A stretch of DNA of 64,000 bases from Bugulina stolonifera (taxonomy: Eukaryota > Bryozoa > Gymnolaemata > Cheilostomatida > Bugulidae): contig OW285192.1 in the NCBI GenBank assembly GCA_935421135.1, positions 5,623,501 through 5,687,500 of the forward strand. The letters are read 5' to 3'. A program made the translations under genes and the position numbers. A model generated the notes under the pieces. That model had not been told where the DNA came from. It ran no database searches and was given only the letters and a program-made list of their open reading frames with translations. Shown one piece after another: positions 1 through 11,300 of this stretch (position 1 is its first letter; the number at the start of each line of letters is the position of its first letter).

Positions 1-664
1 CGCCAGCAAAGCTAGCTAAAAGAAGGCTGTAATTACATGAACTAAATCAATTCATAGCATTACAAGTTGTATTTAGACATTCATTTTTATCATAATATAT
101 AATTATAACCATACAGACTCCCTATCAGCAAAGTGATTAGTAATACAATCTACCAAACGAATCTATTACATATACACATTTATTATAACATTATAAAATC
201 AGTAAACCCATTAGTTTTTTTATCATGTAATAATTATGATGTACTATGAACACATTAATTAAACTATAGCTATGTGGACTAGAGAGATCAACAAGGCAGA
301 GTGCTATAGTCTATAACTTAAGCAAAGCTAAATGAATAAAACCAAATCTAAATCAAACATATCGATCACATAATAAATGTGTAGGTATTCAATCAGTATA
401 CACTTTGCTAAGTTCTGAGTTACAGCTGCTACAGAGAAGCAAAGTAGACAGCATGCTACATGGTTACATACTAGTTCTACAGGAAACACTACTACTACTA
501 GTAGTATAAATACTATAAGATAATGATGTCTATAATTAGCTATTGACATACCAAGGGTTAAGGTAACATCATAGGACATGCTGAACTGGCATCTATTTAC
601 AAGTGTAAACAGCATCCAGCGCAAGCCAGGAGTCAACGTCCAGCAAAACTCAGTGTCAAGTTGC
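1..664. other. Intergenic, 3' flank of KCTD-like gene
   Basis: AT-rich sequence with no recognisable gene. It probably holds the 3' UTR of the minus-strand KCTD-like gene. A minus-strand AATAAA (TTTATT on plus) lies near 179-184. A minus-strand ORF here is rich in Val/Leu/Ile from AT-rich DNA and resembles nothing. Confidence 0.5.
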
Positions 665-3017
665 TTATGATGACTTTACCCACATGAATTCATTATAATG
701 ATACCATCGACCTTCTTCTGACACCTGGTTGACAAGTTGAGGCAGGTTCTTTGAAATACCAGCGGATGGTGGACAGGTTGGAGTAGTGGGTGCCTCACAG
801 TTAATGGTGTTTGTTCCAGTTCCTGCAACATTCAAAAATTATATATAGTTACTATTAGCTGTAAGTGCATAACTCCACAAAACAGGCACCAATAAGTTAG
901 GTCATGTGACTAAGAGTTAGCGTGTCATGTGATCAACCGTTCCCATGCTGACATGTTTAATACCATAAGTAGTGGATGTTAACTATATTATGTGGAAAGG
1001 CTCATTCAAGTTAGTTGACTCGATGCAAGTATAATAATCAATGTTACTATTATTAAACAGATGTGACCTCTTAGAGGTTACTTGAACAGTCTTGTAATGA
1101 AAATCATTACTCCATTTACATTCTATAATACATATTAGAAATAAAAAGACGTCAACCCCTAAGAAGAAAACCGAAGGAAATTACGCAGCTATGATGTCAT
1201 CGCTAAAGGGATGAGGATGTCATGAATGCGCAGCTGTGTTTCATAGCTCTCAAGTGTTTTGTTATTAAGACAGTAGATCCATATTGGAGGCCAACAAATA
1301 GTGCACATCGCAGGGTATGTGAACATAATTCCTGGAATTATATTCCAATCCAAATGTACTATTATGGTTATTCAGAATCCAAGTATTCATTTAAAATTAG
1401 TTCAATACACAGAGTGTAAAACTGGTAGCAGTACAATATGCGGCACCTTTGGCAGCAAGCCAAACTGCAAACTAGGTGACTTACCGCATGCAGCCTGTAG
1501 CTGGAAACCAGCATCAAGAAGCATGTCGAATGCCTGCTCCAAGGAATTGTGCTTGAGATAAAACCTGCTGGAATATCCCTCAGAATCTCTATCAGGGTCT
1601 CTATTATCATTCAAAGACTCTCTGAACACCCATTGGCAAAGGTTTACCTGTGGGAGCAGATACTGTATATCACAGCAGACAAATCATGTGATATATTTTA
1701 ATATATACATGTATAACCTACTGCGCTAGGGAAGGGTGTTGTAATAACCCAACTAATAGATATCATGTGATAATGGTTTCAGGCTATTATCTGATGGTCT
1801 AAAGTTAGTTTCACATGATGGATTGCTCTGGGTCGGGTTTTAGTAGACATTTTGCGTGCTCCGACTTGAACTATTGACATGACTGTAGCAGGCTTATTAT
1901 AACATATAGGCTTGCACTACGATAATAACTTTTAGTGTATTGGAAACACATGAACTTTAATATTGGCTGCCACAATTGTCTCTTAGAGTTTTTAGAACAT
2001 TTAATCCACTGGTTTAGTCATCAGTACAGATTATCTATTTCCAGTGAGGATAACAGCGATCACTGACAAAAGTAAAAAAGGCACTTGCGTGGTTGGCTAG
2101 AAATTTCTGTTCTATTCTATTCGAAAGGTCGTTCAGATTTAGAAAGACTTGCTTTTATTATTACCTTCCCACAGACAAGAATCCTACACAGTCGTCGGAA
2201 TTTAACATCCACCAAACCATCTCGGCCGAAATGGAAGGTGCCTCTGTAGCCGACAGTAATACTTCCTGTTGTATCAGCCATATTGCCCATGGAGGCAGAC
2301 TTAGATATGGGAGGAAGTGCGGAGGACACCAGGGATTTACCTTTGATATCTATCAGTTTAACCAAACCTGACAGTCCATAAAACTCTGCCTGAAGTGGAA
2401 ATAAATGATTGATAAACAAGCAACGTATTTCACTTTTAAAGCTTTAAGGATACATTGCAGAATCTTAAATCGTTACATTAGTACCAAAACAGGCTATCTT
2501 GACAAAATGTAATTCACAGGAAATCAAGTTAAAAGATTTGAGCCTTCACAGCTCACTATCTAAAGGAGCAAACCAATTAAAACTTTCAAGTCTTGCATTA
2601 CCTGTTCTTCTCAATTAGCAAACACCACAAAATTGAAGTAAAACTTACTATAGTACCAAAACTGTCCCTATATAACTACCATGTATACCACTATATACAT
2701 GTATCAGTGTATGCCTGGATTCGCTACTCAATATACTACCTCACCTCTGATTTAAGTCTGGAAATCTCAGAGAAGTTTTCAGGTAAAACCAGTTTTTTGT
2801 TTCTCAAATAGTCCAGAATGTATCTGAACAGGACGCCATCTCTGTCCAGGAACACACGACCATGAGAGTCCTTGGCTGGCGGGTTTTCTTGCCTCTTTTC
2901 GCTGTCAAAAAATGAAGCAAGCACACTGTCCTTTGCAGCGGTTAAAGTTTGAAGAGTGGACGTGTAGTATACACCTCCTACATTCAGTTCTAACGGTAGA
3001 GATCGTGCATCCGCCAT
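665..3017 (-). CDS. KCTD8/12/16-like BTB (T1) domain protein, four exons
   Basis: Predicted 272-residue protein from exons 3017-2745, 2389-2165, 1647-1485 and 822-665, all phase-consistent with GT/AG borders. Exon 1 carries the BTB/T1 domain (LELNVGGVYY near the N terminus, DRDGVLFRYILDYLRNK about residues 64-80, then LPENFSEISRL). Exons 2-4 carry the H1-type region of the KCTD8/12/16 group: SITVGYRGTF, RILVCGK, then NDNRDPDRDSEGYSSRFYLK and LEQAFDMLLDAGF. In vertebrates these proteins are cytoplasmic auxiliary subunits of GABA-B receptors that scaffold G beta-gamma and form pentamers through the BTB domain. That role is family knowledge, not visible here. The start ATG gives a very short leader before the BTB domain, shorter than in vertebrate relatives. 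Paralogue assignment within KCTD8/12/16 is not possible. Intron 3 (823-1484) and the other introns hold nothing recognisable. Confidence 0.85.
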
Positions 3018-4290
3018 TGCTTTCAGGTGAATACTGTTAGCCTAAAATTAGGTATATATTGTAATACAGAAAAATGTCTATCTTACAACAAACGGATGTT
3101 ACAGCTGAAATATTTGAGTAAAAAACTTTCTATAGATGATGATGGTCATGTTTACCAGGGGAGATAAACACTATAATTATAAGATATAGGCTACGTCAGT
3201 TCTGATCTAAATCTTTGTATTTGTATTGTAACAGGAATTGATTTTCATTTGCATGAACTATCAATCACCAAACCAAGTATTAGTCATACCCTTTTTCTTT
3301 CCAATTTTTGCTGGTCGCTTGCTTGCTGCTTTCTTGACACTCGTGAAGAGTTCCTGCGAGCAGATGGATAGGAGGGATGTACGTTAACAGAGCTATTGAC
3401 ACTCCTATAAAAGATCAATGGTTAGAAATTGTCATCTCCTTCGATTTCAACAAACGTCATTTCCTTTTTACATTATGCCTTAGGCTTTCAGCCTGTAGGT
3501 TTACAGTAGTGCTGCATGGAGTTTTGGTATCACTCAGTTTTCAGTTTTTAATGTTTTCTCTATTCAAAAATCGTTTCTATCCCTTTAGCGTGCCCTTTTC
3601 TGGTAATGATTGGTGCCTTGCACTTTTTAATTTTGTGGCAACCATCGTTGCCACCCAGTGATGATTTGTTTAGTTTTACTCAGTGTTTCATACTCATACT
3701 TATATACTAATATTAATAATTCATATTAAACAGCTACAAATCATTAAGTAAAACAGAAATGGTTGCCATGATAAATAAAGGCGGAGTGTGATGTGACAGC
3801 TCCCAAAATTGAACATGAAATTAGCGATTTGATTCAATTTCTTGCAAAGTTGGGAAAAACTGGAAAAGAAGCACTAACATTTGAGTAAAACCACGGCAAG
3901 TCATCACTGGGTGACAACGATGGTTGCAGCTAGGTTTGTATGACAAGGATGACATCAAATTACATAGACCATAGAGCCATAATGTGCATACACGCCTATG
4001 GGACACCAGCCATTACCAGAAATGAGCAGGCTAGAGGGGTAAATGCGATTTGATTTTAAAACTGGTTAATTTCTTGTTTACATTCAAAAATTTTGCTGCT
4101 TTTAAAACGAAAGGAAATAAAAATTGAATAATACCAAAACAACTTGCAGCACTAGAAGCTGGGCCAGAAACGCTTATTTTGATGCATTACCCTGACAACT
4201 CAACGCCTGCTTCTACTCGTCAACTGTTTTATGTACTTACATGGATGCGTTCAGCTTTCCAGAGTGACAATCAACCCCTTGACAGTGGAT
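3018..4290. other. Intergenic / KCTD 5' flank
   Basis: Upstream of the KCTD-like start. At 3300-3370 the minus strand reads as an open Arg/Lys/Gln-rich stretch bounded by AG and GT (…RKQQASDQQKLERKR), which might be an exon of an unrecognised transcript or chance. Nothing else is recognisable. Confidence 0.3.
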
Positions 4291-4297
4291 ATTTCTA

Positions 4298-4406
4298 AAA
4301 TAAACGATAATAGTACAGATGAGACGCATTTTTTATTGACTCCTAAGTCAGTAAAAAATTTAAAAAAAAAAAAAATGCGTCTCGTCTTACTATTCATTAT
4401 TAAGAT
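4298..4406. repeat. Short inverted-repeat (foldback) element
   Basis: Imperfect inverted repeat. The left arm contains GATGAGACGCATTTTTT and the right arm AAAAAAATGCGTCTCGTC, with matching outer parts (ATAATAGTACA versus TTACTATTCATTAT). The centre is TTGACTCCTAAGTCAG, itself nearly palindromic. It looks like a small MITE or foldback remnant; no target-site duplication is clear. Confidence 0.6.
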
Positions 4407-4440
4407 ACTTGCTCGCACCAACATTTTCCGATAATAGTAC

Positions 4441-4575
4441 ATTTTCTATGTAAATAGTTGCCTAGGTGCAGCCACCAATGAACAATTCTATAAAATATTC
4501 AATCAATGAACTAGAGTATAAAAGTATATTTTCCATGTAAATAGCTCCCCAAGTGCATCCACCAGTCAAACAGCT
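4441..4575. repeat. Direct repeat, about 45 bp, two copies
   Basis: ATTTTCTATGTAAATAG followed by TGCAGCCACCA near 4442-4485 recurs as ATTTTCCATGTAAATAG and TGCATCCACCA near 4528-4572. The two copies lie about 88 bp apart. Confidence 0.7.
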
Positions 4576-4804
4576 AGGGTATGATTGAATATGTTTGTGC
4601 TCACTACCCCACAGAATGTCACCTCTAGTATTTTATTACTGCTTGCTGTATCACCTTATTTAAATTTACAAAAGTATTTCATTAAATAGTCTTAAAGAAT
4701 CAATTTCACATTATTTTTAATTTGCCCATTTTACGACACATTGGCCCAATAGCCTATAACAAGTCATAGAAGATGAGTATAAAGTATGTCTTTTAGTTAA
4801 AATT

Positions 4805-4861
4805 CTAGTTTAGATGTCGTAGATGTCTGGTAGCACCAGACATCTACGACATCTAAACTAG
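4805..4861. repeat. Perfect 27-bp-arm hairpin with 3-nt loop
   Basis: The arm 4805-4831 is the exact reverse complement of 4835-4861, and the spacer is AGC. The arm starts CTAGTTTAGATGTCGTAG. A perfect stem with a 3-nt loop differs from animal pre-miRNA, so a very young foldback or a palindromic duplication is likelier. Confidence 0.9.
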
Positions 4862-6480
4862 CAGAGTACATGTGTTTGAAAATATTATATCATCTGAATG
4901 TAATGCATTAGGTCCTATATACCATATCCTGACTACAGGATCCCAGTATGGAGCATTGCAATAACAATGATTATATTTTAATAAAAAAAGGTGCTAATAC
5001 TAAAACAGCTTACCTAGCTCCAAATGAACACGAGACTTGATGCAACAGTAGCTGAGTATACAACCACACAATCTGCTGATACAGGTATAAATGAATATGC
5101 ATGATATTCTACTCTTGTGCATAGTAATATAATCACATGCGCATGATTATTCCTACATGTACATGTATAATGCTGTGGTATTCTACTGATCAATAATCAA
5201 GACTTGGTAAATGTTTTCTTCATATACCAGAGTGTCTTCAACTATACACATAAGTGAGTTATATGTATCATATAAATAGTATAGTAATACAGGTAAGTGG
5301 TTTGCACAGCAAAGGTTATTAGTAATAACAACAGGAATAACTAGTTTACAAGGTATATGCATACTTTACTGTAATCTTGTTTCTGTGGCTTAAAAACCAC
5401 CCACATGGTTAGGGTAGTGCTTTATAATATTGGGAGCAAGGAAAACTAAAAGTTGAGATAATAATAGGATAGAAAGGGATTTGTTATGTGCAGTAGCTAG
5501 CTAAGCCTACCAGGTACATGTACGCTACTACTACAATTATTATAGCCTACAGGTTATAGTGTTTATAGGCCTATTAGGGTATAAGAACTGATTTACTATA
5601 GCCTACTGCACCCATGGTGAAATACGGAGGGTGGGAGAGGTATAGCCAACCATTGGGCTAAACAGAGCCTAGTGCCTCATAATTTGGATTTGTCCTCTCC
5701 TAATTGGTACCTTGATCTTTTCATATTGAGCAGGACAACTATGACCACGTATGTATCATGTATGTATCAATGGAGGACTATAATTCTAATGAAATATAGA
5801 CAATAAAGAAGTGGCTAAACGCAGTTTTATATTTAATAACAAAACCATAATTCTCGCTCATGATATGGAAAGATTAGACTATGCCTATCTCTACATTTCT
5901 TATTATGTACAAAATTTACATGTATATTATATACATGTGTATTAGTTGTAAAATGTACATGTGTATACATGTGTATCAGTTGTAAAACAATTACCAATTT
6001 AGTATGCTGATTACTGATATAGTTTCGCCTGCTCTAATAGAAAGAGAAAAAGGACCAGAACCGGGCACCTACAATATGTATATATACAGCTCTTGTATAA
6101 TAGACTACTGCTGTGAAACACAGATGAATAATAAGTACTTCCTGTAGACCGAAGCATTAATTGCTCCAATAACCCTGGTTCTAGCAGATCTTGACGTTTA
6201 CATTGATTGTTCCAACAAGGACAGTCAGCCTCCCTGATGAAGAAAAATAAATTTACATTCTACATGTATATGGTAAAGGCCAACAGCTCGTAGTGCACCT
6301 ACTGAAGTTACTCAAGCGTTCATGTCCTCATTGGTTGCATCATCCGAACAGGAGGTGGGCGGAGTTAATGTCTAATAGTGGGTGGGCTACAGTTTCCTCA
6401 AAGTACGGACTTAATTGGTAGGCAGAGTCAAAGTCTCCGTGTCTGTAAATAACTAACCTAAAAGAATTCAACATACTATG
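4862..6480. other. Intergenic, TACATGTA-rich
   Basis: No gene recognised. TACATGTA-type palindromes cluster at 5510-5525 and 5920-5985, the latter with a short direct repeat ending in AGTTGTAAAA. On the minus strand 6340-6457 is an open stretch ending LLDINSAHLLFG, preceded by a TTTTAG acceptor-like site. It was considered as the end of the UBE3D-like gene, but its phase does not fit directly. Confidence 0.35.
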
Positions 6481-6482
6481 TA

Positions 6483-7095
6483 CATACAACCTGTACCGGT
6501 CAACAGTACGTCCAGTATATACCATGTACATACAATGTGTACCGGTCAACAGTAAGTCCAGTAATACTATGTACATACAATGTGTACCGGTCAACAGTAA
6601 GTCCAGTAATACTATGTACATACAATGTGTACCGGTCAACAGCAAGTCCAGTATATACCATGTACATACAATGTGTACCGGTCAACAGTAAGTCCAGTAA
6701 TACTATGTACATACAATGTGTACCGGTCAACAGTAAGTCCAGTATATACCATGTACATACAATGTGTACTGGTCAACAGTAAGTCCAGTATATACCATGT
6801 ACATACAATGTGTACTGGTCAACAGTAAGTCCAGTATATACCATGTACATACAATGTGTACCGGTCAACAGTAAGTCCAGTAATACTATGTACATACAAT
6901 GTGTACCGGTCAACAGTAAGTCCAGTCAGTATATACCATGTACATACAATGTGTACCGGTCAACAGTACGTCTAGTATATACCATGTACATACAATGTGT
7001 ACCGGTCAACAGTACGTCTAGTATATACCATGTACATACAATGTGTACTGGTCAACAGTAAGTCCAGTATATACCATGTACATACAATGCGCAAC
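6483..7095. repeat. Minisatellite, 45-49 bp unit, about 13 copies
   Basis: The unit contains TGTGTACCGGTCAACAGTAA, then GTCCAGTA and CCATGTACATACAA. Copy starts are near 6541, 6586, 6631, 6677, 6722, 6768, 6814, 6858, 6905, 6952, 7000 and 7046. Spacing is mostly 45-46 bp, and variants replace ACCGGT by ACTGGT. Because 45 is divisible by three, both strands show long open frames of repeating peptide (MYIQCVPVNSKSS type); these are by-products of the repeat, not a gene. Confidence 0.95.
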
Positions 7096-7950
7096 AGTCG
7101 ACAGTACATGCACACACAATGGGAGTATAATTTAGGCATACAAGCACTACAGTGAGACGTGTGTAACATTGCCCATGTTCTGTTCATTGAACGATAGCAA
7201 TGCATGCCTCGTCTTTATAAATTTTGAATTGTCTCCACTCTTCTACAGACTGAACGCATAGACCTTACATACATAAGCTCATTGCACCCAGTTGTACCCA
7301 GCTGTATTAGTTGTGCACAATTTTTGCCTACGAGTTTAATAAGTTTGTATAATCATGTCTATTAGTATGGATGATGTACTGTAAGTTCTACTAGGCCTAC
7401 ATGTCTAGTAACTACATGTAAATCAAAAGTATATAATACACGTATTCGGAAATTGTACTGGTTCATATGAGGTTGCGTTTAATAACTGAATGCAATATAA
7501 GTGAACAAGTGTGACTAATGCATGTTGTAAGCTGAAGTCCCCATTATTAGCACGCGCGGCTAGGTGAAGTGGTAGCACACCATGTAATACTGAATAAAAT
7601 TAATCCATATTGCTGCATATAACTTCCGAGTACGTCTACTATCAACAACACTTGAGGTTATTCAACCTAAACACAGGTGGCAACAACTCCAAAGTAGTAA
7701 CAAATTTTCGCAGGAATGGGACTCATTGCAGGGGTCAATAGCTATTGGTTATGTTCTATTTGACCAACTATCTGTTAATTGATGTTTGCAGTTGGAGTAA
7801 ACGGTTGGTCAGTAGAATGGCCATCCACATCATTGGTTTGTACCTCCCTCCGGCAGGAAATGACATCATTGGGGTCCACTTATGAATACTATACATGTAA
7901 GACTGAGGTGATACCATACTTTAGAGAGTTGTACTGATTTATCTACCTAC
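7096..7950. other. Intergenic, with a dispersed repeat copy
   Basis: Contains a dispersed repeat at 7447-7550 (see that entry). On the minus strand, 7846-7882 could be a tiny GT/AG-bounded exon downstream of the UBE3D-like gene, but the support is weak. Confidence 0.3.
7447..7550. repeat. Dispersed repeat, copy 1
   Basis: GGAAATTGTACTGGTTCATATGAG followed by a GTGTGACTAATGC segment matches 12929-13020 (GGAAATTGTACTAGTTCATATGAG, then GCGTGACTAACGC). Ends are undefined. Confidence 0.65.
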
Positions 7951-8355
7951 ATGTATGTACCGTCAAAGACTAGGTAGGTAGACCTATGTACTGTCAAAGA
8001 CTAGGTAGGTAGACCTATGTACTACCAAAGACTGTAGGTAGACCTATGTACCACCAAAGACTGTAGGTAGACTTATGTACTACCAAAGACTGTAGGTAGA
8101 CTTATGTACTACCAAAGACTGTAGGTAGACTATGTACTACCAAAGACTGTAGGTAGACTCTGTACTACCAAAGACTGTAGGTAGACTTATGTACTACCAA
8201 AGACTGTAGGTAGACTATGTACTACCAAAGACTGTAGGTACACTATGTACTACCAAAGACTGTAGGTAGACTATGTACTACCAAAGACTTTAGGTACACT
8301 ATGTACTACCAAAGACTGTAGGTAGACTCTGTACTACCAAAAACTGTAGATAGAC
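7950..8355. repeat. Minisatellite, 27-31 bp unit, about 14 copies
   Basis: Units read GTACTACCAAAGACTGTAGG plus TAGACTTAT. The first copies are longer and carry ACCGTCAAAGACTAGGTAGG. Later copies are 27-29 bp, with small deletions that keep the frame from staying open. It lies in the 3' part or 3' flank of the UBE3D-like gene. Confidence 0.95.
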
Positions 8356-8391
8356 TTATATACAACCTATGCTATACAAGCTGGTACTTAC

Positions 8392-11300
8392 AGCCATCGT
8401 AGGAGTCTTAGTGATAGACTGAGGAAGTCGACTGTTATTATGTGTCAGTATATCTAGTAGTCTAGGACAGCAGGCTGGAGGGAGAGCCAGTACACTGACT
8501 TTATTATCATGGAGCCACTCTTCCAGTAACCTGTAACACATCCACATCAACTTACTAACAATATGATCATTTCATCAATCGCTGCAATACATATTTTGTA
8601 GTTGAAATCATGTGAACCTTTGGTGTGGAGTTGTCATTCCCCTACCAAGGCATGATAACTCCAAGCAAAGGATTTACATGTTCTGAACTACATAAATGTA
8701 TTTATGGAACATAGGCCCTCTATAATATGTGTAGTGGTCCTCCACCAACCACTGACAGACAATGGACTCGCACAGTGGACTGATTGCTTGTTGCTAAAAG
8801 TACATATTAATGTCAGAGTTGTGCGCCCACACTAAATGCAGGGAGAAATGATATCCGGTAATTCAACGATGAACATTATATTATAGTAAACATAAAGGGA
8901 ATGTTTGTATATAAAAACTAATAAAACTATTACCATACATGTTTCATGGGCAAGGAAAAAATACCATATATAAAAAATTATAATATTACAATGATAAAAC
9001 GTCAACCCACATACATGTAGCAGTGAATGATTTGGAGCACAGACTCAGTCTGGCCACCATTTTAGATGTACGAGGAGAACGTAAGAGACTTTAGGAGACA
9101 CTGAAACTCACGTATTGCTACGAGTGCTGGCGGTGTCCATTACATCAGTATACAATACCCTGATTACATCCAGGCATTCTGTAGAACCATCACTGTCACC
9201 AAACAGTAGTTGTAGATCTGTCTCTAATACCCATATCTACATGTGTAACAACATATAACATGTACAGTATATGCACCACACGATACCCTTACCTACATGT
9301 GTAACAATGTATAACACGTACAGTATATGTGCCACACAATACCCATATATAGATGTGTAACAATCTATAATATGTACAGTATATGAAACCCATTGTCAGT
9401 ATATATGTACAGTGTACGTACATGTAAGAGAGGTGCAAACCCTGTATGTGTACATACGGACTATGACTCACCAGAAGAGAGGGAGTGGGCGGGCCTTGTC
9501 CTACTTTATACTCTACAATGAATTTGTAGGTCATGGAATGCTTACAGTGTTCCAGGAGATGAGTTGAGAACGTCTTCTCAAGACTACAAGGAATGTCAAA
9601 TAGAGCACTACACAACAACTTAGGGAGTACTATAGCTTGACTTGGGAGTTATTCTCCCTTGGAATATACAAAGGAGCAGACAACTTCTTGTGTTAATTTT
9701 GGACTTGATTTCACAATATGGGAAGAATGCAATGTTAGTATTTTAGACAGTTGATATGCTGATGGAAAGAATAAGCACCTACTATTACAGCAGTACAGTT
9801 TAGTGAACTCTACCTGATCATTGGTTCAGAGCGAAGAGTTAGTGCAGAACTATACAGGCAGAGGCTATGGTGGTTTAGTTCTACAATGACATCTTTAGCT
9901 CCGGCATTCCCTACAAATCAATATCAAAAGAGGTCAATTATTCATATTGCAGATGCATGACATCATATATTAGGTGCAGTGTCATTGATTGGTGTAATAA
10001 ACCAGTCAATCAACCTCTCTGCTACGATGACTCTGCCTAAATACAGATCTCCTTATTTGAGGTTTGTATTCAAGCAAGGGGTAGAAAGATACCTGCAGAT
10101 TCATCTATCTGTAAAGGTGAGTTATTCTGTAAGATAACTCGACCAATCAGAGCTTGGCAATTGGTGCATGATAGATGTTGTTTAAAATTCCTGCTAATGT
10201 TGTTCGTCTTTGATAGGTGGACGAGAGATGAGTAGTAGCCAATCAGGAAATCACCTACAAACAGGAAATTAAACTATAGTATGACGACCACAGACTAACA
10301 GTCTAACTCATGAGGTATAATGGGATGTTAAAATCAAAACCTCGATCTGACTGTCTCACATGTTTGAATGGTGTAGCAAATTTTACTCTGTTCACATCAG
10401 TCAAAAGTGCTTTGGATATACAATGTAGGCCTACTAGCTAATAATTTCTAGAATCATTTCACATAATGTAAATCACCTCCGTCTCAATAGATCTGAAACT
10501 TGATTATCTAAAAATTCATAATAGTGAAAACTGGCGTGGATTGTGGCTGATTCACGTTCAACAGGAAACAGTTGCACTCTGGCCAGTCTGTAACCATTAA
10601 GCTTCCAGCCACAATAACTGGGCAACAACTTGCATGGCATAGACATATAGGCTAACTATGTTAATGGTGATAATTACATACACCCTTATAATTTCTACAC
10701 AGCCACACCTTTTCTTGGTAGAATTAGGTCAGTTTTGGGAGCTGGAGAGAGGTCGCCCGAGTCATGTTGGTGGCAGAACCAATCGTCAACCATCTCACTC
10801 CATCCAGTAGAAGGTAGAGGTAGAATACGATCAAAACTATAAAGTGAACCAATCTTACAACATGTGAAATAACAAGGCAGAAGACAAGAAATACCACTCA
10901 GTGAAATATAGGTCAGGTGAAATAATTCCACGAGTTGAAGGGTTTCTGGTCTATGCTACCAAAACATTTGTTTTAAATTATTTGTGAGTTTGAAGATGGC
11001 GATGTGGGTATGAAATTTTACGACATGAAATAGTCCTAGTGGCTTTCAGATTGTTTTGCTGAACCCGACATCTCACATCCTGCATTCACACCGGGTTTAC
11101 ACACTATCTCTTGTGATTGCGGGTATTTAATCACATCTCCAAGCATACTGCACTGATGCGAAGGGTGCAGATGGTCCCAATCCTTCAAATACTGGGTAGT
11201 TACTTATCGCTGGGCTTACGCCATAATGTTTGAGCGACTCGTCATATGCGAGATTTCAGAGTTTAATTTTCATGTATCAATCAGCATACCATCCTGGATA

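Noticed and set aside
4805..4861. microRNA precursor
   Set aside because: The stem is perfect with a 3-nt loop and no bulges; animal pre-miRNAs have larger loops and mismatches.
6483..7095. CRISPR-like array or repeat protein gene
   Set aside because: Units abut without unique spacers, length varies 45-49 bp, and open frames exist on both strands only because 45 is divisible by three. It is an ordinary eukaryotic minisatellite.
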